NCBI GenBank assembly: GCA_937146725.1
Contig: CAKZRU010000060.1
Coordinates: forward strand, 80,498-144,497
DNA: 64,000 bases
Origin: an uncultured Myxococcales bacterium
GTDB taxonomy: Bacteria > Myxococcota_A > Bradymonadia > UBA7976 > VGTA01
Direction: 5' to 3'
The position numbers were made by a program, and so were the translations under genes. Under the pieces are notes generated by a model. It made no database searches. It was given only the letters and a program-made list of their open reading frames with translations, and had not been told where the DNA came from. Positions 8,966 to 18,857 of the stretch are shown piece after piece; the first letter of the stretch is position 1; every line of letters starts with the position of its first letter.

Positions 8966-9815
8966 AGCTTTAGAACCGACTTTAATGACCAATACACTTG
9001 ATATCCTTTATCAAGATGAGGCTTTGGTTGTGATCAATAAACCGGCGGGGATGATGACGCATCGAAGCCGAATTGCCGAGGATGATGAACCATCAGCCAT
9101 GGAGTTACTTAGAGATCAACTCGGTTCATGGGTGTATCCAATTCATCGTTTAGATCGCGCAACATCGGGCGCTTTGATTTTTGGCCTTGATCAGGATAAT
9201 GCAAGAGTTTTGCATGAAAGTCTTGCTCAGGGCCAAGTTCAAAAAACCTATTGGGCAATCACTCGTGGTCACGCACCAAAGGAGCAGCTTATCGATCGTG
9301 CTCTTAAAGAAAAACGTGACCGGATTACCGATAAAAAAGCCCAACTCGATAAGGCGCCGCAAGAAGCACGGACTTTGGTGCAAACTTTAGCGCATTTGAC
9401 CCTACCTGTAGAATTAGGGCGATATCCAAGTGCACGCTTTAGCTTGGTAGAAGTTAAGCCCTTAACGGGACGACGACATCAGATTAGGCGCCATTTGGCT
9501 GGAATTAACTATCCATTGATTGGGGATACAACCCATGGGCGAGGTGAGCAAAACAGGTTTTTTAGAACTCACTTTAACTCATATCGCTTGTTGCTTGCAG
9601 CAGTGAATCTGAAGTTTACTCATCCAATTACAGCCAAAGTTCTTGATATTAATGCACCGCTTTCTGGAGAAATGGCTGACTTTTGTAGGCGTTATTTCTT
9701 TCAAGGTGACCAAGTCTTGAAGACTGAATTAATTCAAGAGGAACTAGGGTTGCAAAGCCAGTGTCTCTGCTTAAAAGATTTAAGTGACTTAGGCCACTTA
9801 CTCCCTTCCTCATAA
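8952..9815 (+). CDS. truC: tRNA pseudouridine synthase C (RluA family)
   Basis: Makes pseudouridine at position 65 of tRNA, by family assignment. The RluA-family catalytic motif HRLDRATSG is present, with the nucleophilic Asp about 68 residues from this start. The C-terminal GRRHQIRRHLAGINYPLIGDT block followed by GRGEQNRFFR is characteristic of TruC. The homologous part begins at TLDILYQDEALVVINKPAG, close to ATG 8985, but that ATG has no ribosome-binding site. ATG 8952, the last copy of a 14-bp tandem repeat, is preferred, and ATG 8910 is in frame as well. The 3' end overlaps the convergent deaminase gene by 82 bp. Confidence 0.88.
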   Translation: MQEQAALEPTLMTNTLDILYQDEALVVINKPAGMMTHRSRIAEDDEPSAMELLRDQLGSWVYPIHRLDRATSGALIFGLDQDNARVLHESLAQGQVQKTYWAITRGHAPKEQLIDRALKEKRDRITDKKAQLDKAPQEARTLVQTLAHLTLPVELGRYPSARFSLVEVKPLTGRRHQIRRHLAGINYPLIGDTTHGRGEQNRFFRTHFNSYRLLLAAVNLKFTHPITAKVLDINAPLSGEMADFCRRYFFQGDQVLKTELIQEELGLQSQCLCLKDLSDLGHLLPSS

Positions 9816-10714
9816 GCATAGCTATTTAAATCAAAGGCTGTATTTTGCCCATTGGGGCCCAAATCGTCGTTGGTAAAAATAATCTCTAATTCATCTACTT
9901 TACAATGACTTAACCAAAGTCCTGCACACATTTTACAGGGTTTAAGGCTTGAAACGAGAATAAGCTTTTGGTGACTCTGGCTAGAGGCATTTTTAGTTTC
10001 AGAGTGTTCGTGTTCAGATTCATTAAAAAAGTGATTCCAAGCAAACTCAAAAAGACGGCGTTCTGCATGAGCTGTATGCCCTTGTTGAGGTTGGTTAAAG
10101 CAGAGAGCGATCAGTTGTAAATGTTGATCAAGAAGCATAGCAACGACTGTTCTTCTTAAACCATACCAACGTCGTTTTATGGGGGATTCTGTATTGCTAG
10201 TTATGAGATTAACTTTATTTTTTTGAGCAATCAGTTCTGCTTGAGCACTATGATGATGATCAAGCAGCCTTTGAGAAAGCTCGAACTGTAACGTCAACCA
10301 GGCTAGTGCTTGCTGTATATTATTAAAGCTAGGAGAAGATTGATTTAATTTTAATTCCAAGGCTTCAAAAGGGTCAGCAAGAGATCTTCTTGCTTCCTTT
10401 TTGAGGTCAATCAAATCATGCTCAGAAAAAAATATTCTTTGGTTGATATTAACTTGATTCCATAACTGCTCAAATTCGACATGAGCGACTGAATATAAGC
10501 GTTTACCAGCAACTTTCATCAACCCCCACATACTTGGAGAGATCGCTTCATTGGTATATGCCTTGGCCCGACTCCACCATTGTGCTTCCTTAGGGCAGAG
10601 TAAAGAGAGGTGATGAATCAAGAGCTCGTATGCTGAATAGGGATAAGCAGAATGAGACTGATCGCTTTTAAATCTGAGACCTCTTTGGGAGCGGATTAAA
10701 AGAACTTCACCCAT
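9734..10714 (-). CDS. Bd3614-like zinc-dependent deaminase
   Basis: About 326 aa. The C-terminal half carries a cytidine-deaminase-fold zinc site: HAE (about residues 216-218 from ATG 10714) and PCKMC (259-263), giving His plus two Cys ligands and the catalytic Glu. The N-terminal ~190 residues have no obvious catalytic motif. This arrangement, N-terminal helper domain plus deaminase with HAE and PCxxC, resembles the Bd3614 family first noted in Bdellovibrio genomes, whose substrate is unknown. A TTG start at 10723 would add three residues. The gene overlaps the 3' end of truC head-on by 82 bp. It could act on a nucleotide, RNA or a small molecule; sequence does not decide. Confidence 0.7.
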   Translation of the reverse strand: MGEVLLIRSQRGLRFKSDQSHSAYPYSAYELLIHHLSLLCPKEAQWWSRAKAYTNEAISPSMWGLMKVAGKRLYSVAHVEFEQLWNQVNINQRIFFSEHDLIDLKKEARRSLADPFEALELKLNQSSPSFNNIQQALAWLTLQFELSQRLLDHHHSAQAELIAQKNKVNLITSNTESPIKRRWYGLRRTVVAMLLDQHLQLIALCFNQPQQGHTAHAERRLFEFAWNHFFNESEHEHSETKNASSQSHQKLILVSSLKPCKMCAGLWLSHCKVDELEIIFTNDDLGPNGQNTAFDLNSYAYEEGSKWPKSLKSFKQRHWLCNPSSS

Positions 10715-10742
10715 GACTACCAACCAAAAGTAAGTTCATTAT

Positions 10743-11264
10743 TTACTTTTTATTTGCTCTAGGTAAGGGGCGCAGTACTTTAGGGCGGTTTTTGAGCCGA
10801 GAGTTCCGTTTAGACGCACGATTTAAGTGCGCGATTGCCTCTGCGCTTTGATTACCAGTCCAAGTACCAGCTATTCTTTGCTGAGACCATTGTCCATCTT
10901 GAAAGTGCTGTTCTTCAGCCTCAACATGAGTATGTGTGCCATCAAAAATAACCGTTGAGTGAGAAACAGAGACTTCTATGGCTCCATTCATTCCGGTCAT
11001 TAAACTAGAGAAGCTTTGGCTTAAACCATGATGATGCTGATTTCTCTGCTGATGCTGATTTCTCTGCTGATGCTGATAGTTAGATTGAACACTGTGCTGT
11101 GAGGAGAATTCGGTCGTCAAAGTTGCTGGGTAAGAAGAGGATGAATGAGTGGGGGCTTTGATGAGTTCTGTATCATGCGAATTTTGTAAGCGGGAAAGGT
11201 CAGAGGGAGATTTCATAACAGACTTCTTGGTGATCATTCTTGAGAAAGGTCTAAGGATAAACAT
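10743..11264 (-). CDS. Hypothetical protein with Gln/His-rich repeat
   Basis: A product of up to 173 aa, not recognised. The start is uncertain: the first ATG (11264) has no ribosome-binding site, whereas an internal ATG encoding MKSPSD is preceded by AAGAAG at 6 nt. The first half is Ser/Gln/His-rich and contains a coding tandem repeat (QHQQRN units). The second half has a compact region with VSVSHSTVIFDGTHTHVEAE and a very basic C-terminus. No signal peptide or membrane segment is seen. It lies 28 nt upstream of the deaminase gene on the same strand, so the two may be co-transcribed. Confidence 0.5.
   Translation of the reverse strand: MFILRPFSRMITKKSVMKSPSDLSRLQNSHDTELIKAPTHSSSSYPATLTTEFSSQHSVQSNYQHQQRNQHQQRNQHHHGLSQSFSSLMTGMNGAIEVSVSHSTVIFDGTHTHVEAEEQHFQDGQWSQQRIAGTWTGNQSAEAIAHLNRASKRNSRLKNRPKVLRPLPRANKK
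11032..11076. repeat. Coding tandem repeat, 18 bp unit
   Basis: TGATGCTGATTTCTCTGC is present twice plus half a unit. In the hypothetical protein it encodes the Gln/His/Arg/Asn repeat, and being a multiple of 3 it keeps the frame. Confidence 0.9.
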
Positions 11265-11324
11265 TTAGGATGCAATGAAAGCAGCATACACAGCAAGCAT
11301 CATAATCTAAATAATGAGTATACT

Positions 11325-13337
11325 TTACGCCAGTTTGAGTGCAAGTTCTTCAAGAGCTTTAAGCTCATCCCGAAGTTGAGCCGCACTTTCAAAGCGTAAG
11401 GCTTCCGCTTCGCTAATCATCGATTTTCTTACAGATTCGATTTGAGCATAAAGTTCATCTAAGCTTGAACTTTGATCCGATAAGGCTTCTTGCCACATAT
11501 CGAGTTCAGCATGATCATCAAGTTTTTGACTCTTTTGATCAGACTCAAGGTCGGTGATACGCTTGATGACTGTTTTAGGTGTGATGCCGTGGCGCTCATT
11601 AAACTCCATTTGTATCGCTCGCCGGCGTTCGGTTTCATTGATGGCTTCATTCATGGAGCGGGTGATCTTGTCAGCAAATAGTATAACCCGACCTTCAGCA
11701 TTACGAGCAGCACGACCAATGGTCTGAATCAAGGAAGTTCGATTACGTAAAAAACCCTCTTTATCTGCATCGAGTATGGCCACAAGGCCTACTTCCGGTA
11801 AGTCAAGACCCTCTCGTAATAAATTAATTCCGACCAAAACATCATATTCACCCAATCGTAGATCTCTGAGCAGGGCACTTCGGGCAATGGTATCAATATC
11901 TGAATGTAAATAGCGTACACGTACGCCAACTTCATGATAATACTCGCTCAGCTCTTCGGCCATACGCTTAGTAAGAGTGGTTACCAATACGCGTTGTCCA
12001 AGATCGACTACTTTTCTGACTTCAACCAATAAATCATCAACTTGATGTAAAGCAGGTTTAACTTCAATGATAGGATCAAGCAGACCGGTTGGTCTGATCA
12101 GCTGTTCTACAATAACCCCTTCACTACGTTCAATTTCATAATCACTAGGTGTGGCAGATACATAGACAATTTGTGATACTTTAGATTCAAATTCCTCAAA
12201 GGTGAGCGGACGATTATCCAAGGCCGAGGGTAGTCTAAAACCATGTTCTACTAGGGTTTGCTTTCTTGAGCGATCTCCACGATACATCCCTCTAACTTGG
12301 GGAAGTGTGACATGGCTTTCATCAACAAAAACAACCCAATCCTCCGGAAAATAATCAAGCAAGCAGGGTGGCGCTGACCCAGGTTCTTGCCCAGTGATAT
12401 GGCGAGAGTAATTCTCAATGCCCTTACAAAAACCGGCTTCTGCAAGCATTTCCAAGTCATATTCAGTGCGCTGCTGTAGACGCTGAGCCTCTAAAACCCT
12501 ATTTTCAGCATAAAACTCACCTAAGCGCTGATCGAGCTCTAGGCTAATGTCAGTCATAGCACGCCTGAGTTCATCGTCAGGAGCGACATAGTGACTTGCC
12601 GGATAAATCGTGACATCATCGACCCGTTTTAAAACTCGACCTCTCAAAGGATCAAAAAGCTGTATTTCCTCTATTTCATCACCAAAAAAAGATGCTCTAA
12701 TCGCCCAATTTTCCGAATGAACCGGATAGATTTCTAAGGTATCTCCGTGAGCTCTAAAGGCACCACGGAAAAAGTCGATATCATTACGGCTGTACTGAAT
12801 ATCAACAAGTTTAGACATAGCCTCATCACGATCGAGGGTTTCTCCGACAATGAGACGAAGCATTTTAGCTTTATAGCTTTCGGGGCTACCCAAGCCATAA
12901 ATACAAGATACACTCGCCACAATAATCACATCACGTCTTTCGAGTAAGCTTTGGGTTGCGAGGTGGCGTAAACGCTCTATTTCTTCATTAATTCGTGCAT
13001 CTTTTTCAATAAAAGTATCGGTACTTGGCACATAGGCTTCCGGCTGATAATAATCATAATAACTCACAAAGTAAGTCACAGCATTATCGGGAAATAAAAG
13101 CTTCATTTCTCCATAAAGTTGGGCTGCTAAGGTTTTATTATGCGCCAAAATTAAGGCTGGTCGACCGGTTTGTGCAATGACTTGGGCCACGGTAAAGGTT
13201 TTACCAGAACCGGTAACGCCAAGTAATGTTTGTGCAGGTACGCCCGCATCAAGTCCTTCAATAAGAGACTTGATCGCAGTGGGTTGGTCACCACGGGGTT
13301 CATAGTCGGTTTCTAGCTTAAACTCAGAATTACTCAT
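11325..13337 (-). CDS. uvrB: Excinuclease ABC subunit B
   Basis: The damage-verification helicase-like subunit of nucleotide excision repair, which receives DNA from UvrA2 and recruits UvrC. The 670-aa product is full length: Walker A GVTGSGKT (about 40-47), the beta-hairpin [12 protein letters not shown] that inserts into the DNA, the Walker B DESH box, motif [11 protein letters not shown], and a C-terminal UVR domain (about 630-668, [18 protein letters not shown]) that contacts UvrC. The ATG is preceded by AGG at 7 nt. It stands alone, with hmgA 62 nt upstream on the same strand. Regulation by an SOS box could not be identified. Confidence 0.97.
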   Translation of the reverse strand: MSNSEFKLETDYEPRGDQPTAIKSLIEGLDAGVPAQTLLGVTGSGKTFTVAQVIAQTGRPALILAHNKTLAAQLYGEMKLLFPDNAVTYFVSYYDYYQPEAYVPSTDTFIEKDARINEEIERLRHLATQSLLERRDVIIVASVSCIYGLGSPESYKAKMLRLIVGETLDRDEAMSKLVDIQYSRNDIDFFRGAFRAHGDTLEIYPVHSENWAIRASFFGDEIEEIQLFDPLRGRVLKRVDDVTIYPASHYVAPDDELRRAMTDISLELDQRLGEFYAENRVLEAQRLQQRTEYDLEMLAEAGFCKGIENYSRHITGQEPGSAPPCLLDYFPEDWVVFVDESHVTLPQVRGMYRGDRSRKQTLVEHGFRLPSALDNRPLTFEEFESKVSQIVYVSATPSDYEIERSEGVIVEQLIRPTGLLDPIIEVKPALHQVDDLLVEVRKVVDLGQRVLVTTLTKRMAEELSEYYHEVGVRVRYLHSDIDTIARSALLRDLRLGEYDVLVGINLLREGLDLPEVGLVAILDADKEGFLRNRTSLIQTIGRAARNAEGRVILFADKITRSMNEAINETERRRAIQMEFNERHGITPKTVIKRITDLESDQKSQKLDDHAELDMWQEALSDQSSSLDELYAQIESVRKSMISEAEALRFESAAQLRDELKALEELALKLA

Positions 13338-13399
13338 GTTGCTACCTACTACTTACTATGGCTCAGATAGGCCTCTGCCCAAAAAGTTAAAGGGATAAA

Positions 13400-14776
13400 T
13401 CAAGGATTCATCCGACCATTATAATGTCGCTTAAGCCCTGACCAACATTCGCCATAATCCTCTTCTAGCAAGTCACTCTTCATAGCAAAGTCAGTGATTT
13501 GCTGTGGTAGTCTTGTTTCAAGCATAAAGGCAAGCGTTCCATTCAGTTTTTGTGGTGCCAATTCTGCTTGAGTTGCTTTTTCAAAGCCAAACGCATCAGG
13601 GCCATGAGGAAGCATCATGTTATGCAGACTCGCTCCACCGGGCATAAAACCCTTTTCCTTTGCATCATATACACCCTTGATTAAGCCCATAAACTCACTC
13701 ATGATATTGCGATGATACCATGGTGGTCTAAAGCTATGCTCTGCAACAAGCCAACGATCTGGAAAGATCACAAAGTCAAGATTAGCAACACCGGCTGTTG
13801 TTGAAGGCGAGGTAAGTACCGTAAAAATTGAGGGATCAGGATGATCAAAAGAAATCGAGCCAATGGTACAAAAGCGTTTTAAGTCATACTTATAAGGCGC
13901 ATAATTACCATGCCAAGCCATAACATCTAGCGGACTATATGGAATTTCGCTTTGATAGAGACGTCCTCCCCAACGGGTCAAAAGCTCACTTGGTAAGTCA
14001 AGCTCCTCATCAGGTACAGCCTTGGCCACTGGATAGAGGAAATCTCTAGGATAAGCTAAGCAGTTTGCCCCAATCGGCCCTAGTTGTGGAAGCTCAAAGG
14101 GTGCTCCGTAATTTTCACACAAGTATCCACGACAGTAGTTATCTTCTTGAGATAAGGGATGAACCTGAAACAATATACCTCTGGGAATAACTGCAATTTC
14201 GCTAGGCTCAATATGTAAGGTTCCAAACTCCGTATTAAGCTCTAAAGCCCCCTTTTGAGGAATAATCAGCACTTCAGCATCTGCATTAATCAGATACTGA
14301 GGTTTGATTCCTCTTGGATCACTCGCATCTAATCTTTCCATGCGTTGATTAAATACATATAAATGTGCAGCCATACCACTTGAATGCTCTAATGAGCCCG
14401 CTACGGTGTAAGTATGAATTCCCTCAATAAAGGTCTTGTTCTCATTGGTGGCTAAGCTTAATGGAGCCCATCTTCTTGGTGCTAAGCTTAAGGTTTGAGC
14501 ACTTTGTGAATAATGTGGACTTGCACTTTCCCATAAGTCGCAGCTTAAAGAGCTTAACTGTCCATCTTTACGATGAATCACCGAAGGTCGTACCCTGTAA
14601 AGCCATGAGCGAAGATTATGATGCCTTGGTGCTGTAAAAGCTGAACCAGATAATTGTTCGGCATATAAACCATACGGACAATTTTGAGGTGAGTTTTGCC
14701 CAACAGGTAATGCTCCCGTAAGAGCTTCTGTACAATGTTCGTTTCCAAAACCACTTTGATAAAGCAGAGCGCTCAT
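13400..14776 (-). CDS. hmgA: Homogentisate 1,2-dioxygenase
   Basis: Fe(II) ring-cleaving dioxygenase converting homogentisate to 4-maleylacetoacetate in tyrosine/phenylalanine breakdown. The 458-aa product has the N-terminal block YQSGFGNEHCTEALTGALP, then AFTAPRHHNLRSWLYRVRPS. The three iron ligands are conserved by spacing with the human enzyme: H355 and E361 in WYHRNIMSEF, and H391 in MLPHGPD. The start follows TAGGAG at about 9 nt. Other genes of the pathway (maiA, fahA, hpd) are not in the window, so it is a solitary catabolic gene here. Confidence 0.97.
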   Translation of the reverse strand: MSALLYQSGFGNEHCTEALTGALPVGQNSPQNCPYGLYAEQLSGSAFTAPRHHNLRSWLYRVRPSVIHRKDGQLSSLSCDLWESASPHYSQSAQTLSLAPRRWAPLSLATNENKTFIEGIHTYTVAGSLEHSSGMAAHLYVFNQRMERLDASDPRGIKPQYLINADAEVLIIPQKGALELNTEFGTLHIEPSEIAVIPRGILFQVHPLSQEDNYCRGYLCENYGAPFELPQLGPIGANCLAYPRDFLYPVAKAVPDEELDLPSELLTRWGGRLYQSEIPYSPLDVMAWHGNYAPYKYDLKRFCTIGSISFDHPDPSIFTVLTSPSTTAGVANLDFVIFPDRWLVAEHSFRPPWYHRNIMSEFMGLIKGVYDAKEKGFMPGGASLHNMMLPHGPDAFGFEKATQAELAPQKLNGTLAFMLETRLPQQITDFAMKSDLLEEDYGECWSGLKRHYNGRMNP

Positions 14777-14802
14777 ACGCCGGCTCCTAGGGTATGCATG
14801 TC

Positions 14803-14816
14803 GCTCAAAAGTGAGC
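14803..14816. promoter_or_regulatory. Inverted repeat upstream of hmgA
   Basis: GCTCA-AAAG-TGAGC lies 27 bp upstream of the hmgA start codon. Its size and position suit a repressor operator near the promoter or an mRNA leader hairpin. No regulator gene is adjacent. Confidence 0.3.
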
Positions 14817-14908
14817 TTAAGGTTGAGAGAGGATACACCAAGATCATTATCGTCCTAAACAGTATGCGTTTAAACAGATCATGAAATAAGTAGTATACCT
14901 AATGAATC

Positions 14909-14935
14909 AAAAAAGCCTAAGCAAGAGCTCTTGGG
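14909..14935 (-). terminator. Candidate terminator after the Cys-rich surface protein gene
   Basis: A perfect 12-bp palindrome CAAGAGCTCTTG (14922-14933) is followed, on the minus strand, by a run of six T (14914-14909) after 7 nt. It is 33 bp past the stop codon of the upstream gene. The stem is short and the T-run is offset, so confidence is modest. Confidence 0.35.
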
Positions 14936-14965
14936 AAATTATGCCATGCACTCAGTCATTGAGTC

Positions 14966-17365
14966 CTAAAGAGACAAGCGACGACGAGACAAGCGTAAAG
15001 TGATCAGTAGCAGAAGGAAAAGCATGGTTGATACTGGTTGCTTACCGTTAGCATCACAGCCTTCTGCTTCCTTGCTTGGCACATTGGTCTCGTTATCAGG
15101 TGGAGCAATATCAGCCAACATATTCATTGAGCCCATATCTCCTTCTTCTGTGACCATCATATCTGTTTCAGTTGTTGTCATCATGTCTTGGCCTTCTTCA
15201 GTTTCCTCAAGTACCGGCCAATCAGCAACGCATTGAGCGGTGGTCAAGGTGACTTCACAGCGTTGGTATTGTGGGCATTCAACACCCAAACAAGGATCAG
15301 GCAAGCATTCGCCTAATGAACAGATTTCAGCATTGCCACAGGTGACAAGCTCACAAGGGTCAGGTTGGCAAATACGATCGATGCAAACTTCACCCTCATA
15401 TGGACAGCCTAAAGGTAAGCATCCAGTAGGTTGACAGAGTCCATCAAAGCAGGCGTGCGCTGCCGGACAGCTTACTTCTGCACAAGAGAATACGCATTCA
15501 CCATCACGGCAGAAGCTACCTTCGCCACAGTTGGTACCAACACAAGGATCAGCCTCGCAACCATCCGGACGACAGCGTTCTCCATCGGCACATCCCGTAA
15601 AGGTACAGTCTGTTGCAGGACCACATTCTCCATTGGTACATACTTCATTCTCACCACAGCTTACACCATCACAAGGATTTACGCAGCCTTGGGCAGTACA
15701 TACTTCGCCCTCGCCCTCGCATGCATTGAGAACACACCATGGTACACAGACATTATCAGCACAGAATGAGTCGTTTGCTGGGCAACCATCACCACATTCA
15801 CTGAGACAAAGGCCTTCATAACAGCCTTGGCCCTGTCCACAGCCGGCAGAGCCTTCATCAACATTTCCATCACAGTCATCATCAATGTTATTACAAGATT
15901 CTGGTGGTACAGCTCCACAAGTGCCACAGCCATTACGCACATCTTCGTCAACAAAGCCATCACAGTCGTTGTCTTGTAAATCACAGACTTCAGGATCGGA
16001 CTGCTCATTAGGTACACAGCGAGTACGTCCAGCAACGCAGGCCCAAGTACCTAAACTGCAACCGCCTGATAAACCGGTTGAACATTCACCTGGTACCACA
16101 ACCGGTGAACCATCTAAGAGTGCATCGATTTGACCATCACAGTCGTTATCGATACCGTCACACACCTCAGGTCCACCATCAGGAGTACAAAATACACGGT
16201 CACAGGCATCACCAAAGCCATCTAAGTCACGGTCGCTTTGATCAAGGTTTTGAACTTTGGGACAGTTATCACAAATATCACCTACACCATCACCATCCTC
16301 ATCGGCCTGATCTGGATTAGGCAGTAAAGGACAATTATCTTCTGGAAGACAGATTGTATCAAGATCTTCGTCACTACAAGGTAAACCAACACCCCATTGT
16401 AAGCCATAACAGACTTCACCAGACTCTTGGCCCGGTGCAAGTGGACCCACATCATAGCGAATCGCTAAGGTGACATCATAACCACGGTCAGTAATAAGGT
16501 CATCATTAACATCGATATTCATTTGAGAGCGATTAATATCATCACGCAAAACGGTACAGCCACTTGTTGTTCGAGCAATGCGAGTACGTTGCTCAGAGAA
16601 TGAACCAACTTCCCATGAGTTAAGATAATTATCATCGCCAAGAGTGGTGATACCAACATAGGTAGTGGGGGCTGTTGGATCATCACCTTCATCAAACTCC
16701 CACAGAGTCTTAGGTCGACCTAAACTAGCCGCACCATAGTCATTACTTAAACCACCGGTGCCAAAGTAAAGGTCACCGTCCATGTATGGAGTAAGAGCAA
16801 TGGTTGGAATTACTGTATTTGACTCATTGGTTAGGCGATAGCAGTATTTAATCGTTGTACAGTCAAGCCAATAACGGAGATTGACTCTTACGCCTTGATA
16901 CAAAAACTCGCTAGTTACCTCTCCATCGGTGACGCTTATGGTAGGATCAACACTCCCCATAGCCGAGTTATTTAGCCAGCCACCAGATGCGGTTCCAGAA
17001 GACGTTTCTTTACAGAAAAAGGTTTTCCATTCAAAAATGGTTCTCACCATACCTTGGTCTGGCATATCATTAAATGGATTGTAGTGATGATTACTGGATT
17101 GTAAGGCACTTCCTAGAGCACCAAAGGCATCAACATTTACTTCAACTGCACCCAGTTCTGGATCACATACGGCCGTATCAGTACTTAAAAAGATATGAGT
17201 GCCACCACCTGGGAATTGGGCATAAGCATTGTCGTTGGTTAATAAGGAATTAATGCAAATGGTTAAAAAGACAAGAGAAAGTCTTGAAATGTAAGTCAAG
17301 CGCGACGCTGCGTTGTTGGTTTGATCAGACATAGAGGGTCGCTTTCTAAAGCTATTGTTTATCAT
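14966..17365 (-). CDS. Cys-rich surface protein, TSP3 and MopE-type repeats, C-terminal anchor
   Basis: A 799-aa exported protein; the signal peptide ends near NAYA-QFPGGG. The start could be the first ATG or M12 (MSDQTN). Residues about 50-320 form a domain shared with the protein at 34754 (VEVNVDAFGALGS, ALTPYMDGDLYFG, RTRIARTTSGC, YDVTLAIRYDVGPL). Then come TSP3 Ca2+-binding repeats (DEDGDGVGDICDNCP), MopE-type motifs (EVCDGIDNDCDGQID, three copies) and a long run of CxxxxCxxGExC modules. An acidic Met/Thr-rich linker leads to a C-terminal Gly-Cys-Asp, hydrophobic stretch and R-R-R tail. This resembles MYXO-CTERM anchoring, where the Cys is thought to be processed by a myxosortase. Likely exposed on the cell surface; ligand unknown. 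Confidence 0.8.
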   Translation of the reverse strand: MINNSFRKRPSMSDQTNNAASRLTYISRLSLVFLTICINSLLTNDNAYAQFPGGGTHIFLSTDTAVCDPELGAVEVNVDAFGALGSALQSSNHHYNPFNDMPDQGMVRTIFEWKTFFCKETSSGTASGGWLNNSAMGSVDPTISVTDGEVTSEFLYQGVRVNLRYWLDCTTIKYCYRLTNESNTVIPTIALTPYMDGDLYFGTGGLSNDYGAASLGRPKTLWEFDEGDDPTAPTTYVGITTLGDDNYLNSWEVGSFSEQRTRIARTTSGCTVLRDDINRSQMNIDVNDDLITDRGYDVTLAIRYDVGPLAPGQESGEVCYGLQWGVGLPCSDEDLDTICLPEDNCPLLPNPDQADEDGDGVGDICDNCPKVQNLDQSDRDLDGFGDACDRVFCTPDGGPEVCDGIDNDCDGQIDALLDGSPVVVPGECSTGLSGGCSLGTWACVAGRTRCVPNEQSDPEVCDLQDNDCDGFVDEDVRNGCGTCGAVPPESCNNIDDDCDGNVDEGSAGCGQGQGCYEGLCLSECGDGCPANDSFCADNVCVPWCVLNACEGEGEVCTAQGCVNPCDGVSCGENEVCTNGECGPATDCTFTGCADGERCRPDGCEADPCVGTNCGEGSFCRDGECVFSCAEVSCPAAHACFDGLCQPTGCLPLGCPYEGEVCIDRICQPDPCELVTCGNAEICSLGECLPDPCLGVECPQYQRCEVTLTTAQCVADWPVLEETEEGQDMMTTTETDMMVTEEGDMGSMNMLADIAPPDNETNVPSKEAEGCDANGKQPVSTMLFLLLLITLRLSRRRLSL

Positions 17366-17641
17366 AGGCTCAAGGTTTTGAGTCGAATCATGGTTTGAAT
17401 ATTATCTAGCACGTTAGTATGCATTCAATCATTATAAAATCGCAAGTACCATTACATCTTTCTGTGGACTAAGGTCAATCTCGCCTTTAAAACACTTCTA
17501 AAGTATCTTGTTTTAAAGTCGTTACTTTGTTTCAATTCTGATTTATGAATAGGTCACTTTAGTTTATAAGACATCATATTGTGTTTTATGAAGACATGCT
17601 TCCTAAAACTAAACGCTATCACCACAATAAGGAGAAACTCT

Positions 17642-18754
17642 GTGAGTACATGGAGTGATTCGCTAAGACATATTACAGTACAGGTTATAGAATCCAATAG
17701 TAGTCAGCGTTGGGCCTTGGTTGAGGTTCGCTTTGGTCTTGCTTATGGCTCTCCGTTAAGACCCAATGAAGTACAGATTGGTCTATACTGTGATGGTGAA
17801 GAAATTGCGGTTGGATATAGTGATGCACAAGGGCGTTGGAGAATCCGAGTAGAAGGGCTTAATCGTAATCCCGCCGAAAGTATTTTTGAGGCGCAAGCAA
17901 GGATTTCTTTGGGACGAGCTCGTAGTGAAATGCGTACCACTTATCAATTAGACTCTGTGGGTAAAGTCGTTTCATCTGGTGATAGCGCGGAAGCTTCTCA
18001 GAGTAATTCTCAAGATGATGATGAACTCAAGCTTGTTTTGCCTGAATTAAAAAATATTAAAATGGGTACGTTTTGGATGAGCCGTAGTGCAAATGCCCAC
18101 CGAGTTAGAATATCTCGTGCTCTTGCTGTTAGTAAAGTACCGGTGACACAAGACTTGTATGCTTTGGTGATGGGCAAGAATCCTTCTCGTTTTCAAGGTG
18201 ATAAAAGACCGGTAGAACAAGTGAGTTTTTGGGAAGCGATCGCTTTTTGTAATAAGCTTTCTGATCGCTGTGGATTACCCTTAGCCTATCAATTATATGA
18301 AGAACGTGGCTTACCCTGTGTTGAGTGGATTCGTTCATCAAACGGGTATCGTCTGTTGACTGAAGCCGAATGGGAATATGCAGCCAAAGCGAGTCGAGAG
18401 TCGAACTTTGCGGGTGGCGAACACTTACCGGACTTGGGTTGGTATCAGGAGAACTCAAAAAACCAAACTCACACTGTTGGTCAAAAAGAGCCAAACTCTT
18501 GGGGGTTATATGACTTTTGCGGCAATGTTTGGGAATGGTGCTTTGACGAGTGGGACGAAACCGCTTATGACGGTAGAAAAGGCACGATTAACCAAGATCC
18601 TTTTGTAGCCAATAGCCCAGCGGCTGATCGTCGAGTTCGGCGTGGTGGAGCATGGGTGTCATTTACTGTGAACTGCAGTGTTAACTATCGTTTTTGGGGC
18701 CGAGCAAACGCCCGCATCGATGATACCGGTTTTAGAATCGCTCGCACGCTGTAA
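17642..18754 (+). CDS. FGE-sulfatase-fold protein with N-terminal beta domain
   Basis: The start is taken as GTG 17642, preceded by AAGGAG at 7 nt; the open frame extends 21 codons upstream to a TTG without a site. The 370-aa product has an N-terminal beta-rich domain (about 1-110, Ig/carboxypeptidase-regulatory-like) and a C-terminal formylglycine-generating-enzyme-type domain (about 135-370: YRLLTEAEWEYAAKA, WGLYDFCGNVWEWC, RRGGAWVSF, DDTGFRIA). No signal peptide is seen, so it is probably cytosolic. In the active-site segment GGAWVSFTVNC the first of the two copper-binding Cys of true FGE is Ser and only the second is kept, so sulfatase activation is unlikely. Similar domains act as effectors, carriers or binding modules. 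Confidence 0.8.
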   Translation: MSTWSDSLRHITVQVIESNSSQRWALVEVRFGLAYGSPLRPNEVQIGLYCDGEEIAVGYSDAQGRWRIRVEGLNRNPAESIFEAQARISLGRARSEMRTTYQLDSVGKVVSSGDSAEASQSNSQDDDELKLVLPELKNIKMGTFWMSRSANAHRVRISRALAVSKVPVTQDLYALVMGKNPSRFQGDKRPVEQVSFWEAIAFCNKLSDRCGLPLAYQLYEERGLPCVEWIRSSNGYRLLTEAEWEYAAKASRESNFAGGEHLPDLGWYQENSKNQTHTVGQKEPNSWGLYDFCGNVWEWCFDEWDETAYDGRKGTINQDPFVANSPAADRRVRRGGAWVSFTVNCSVNYRFWGRANARIDDTGFRIARTL

Positions 18755-18775
18755 TCATCAATACTCTCTTTAATT

Positions 18776-18795
18776 TGGCTAAGGTTTCTTAGTCG
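18776..18795. terminator. Candidate bidirectional terminator hairpin
   Basis: CTAAG-GTTT-CTTAG, extendable by G-U pairs to about 8 bp, lies between the convergent FGE-like and flagellin genes. Only a short T-rich stretch follows, so this is a weak candidate. Confidence 0.3.
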
Positions 18796-18857
18796 GTTTA
18801 ATAGCGAGTTGAATTGGCTAAATCAGGCTTACTTAGCTTTAAAACGAGGTATTACGT

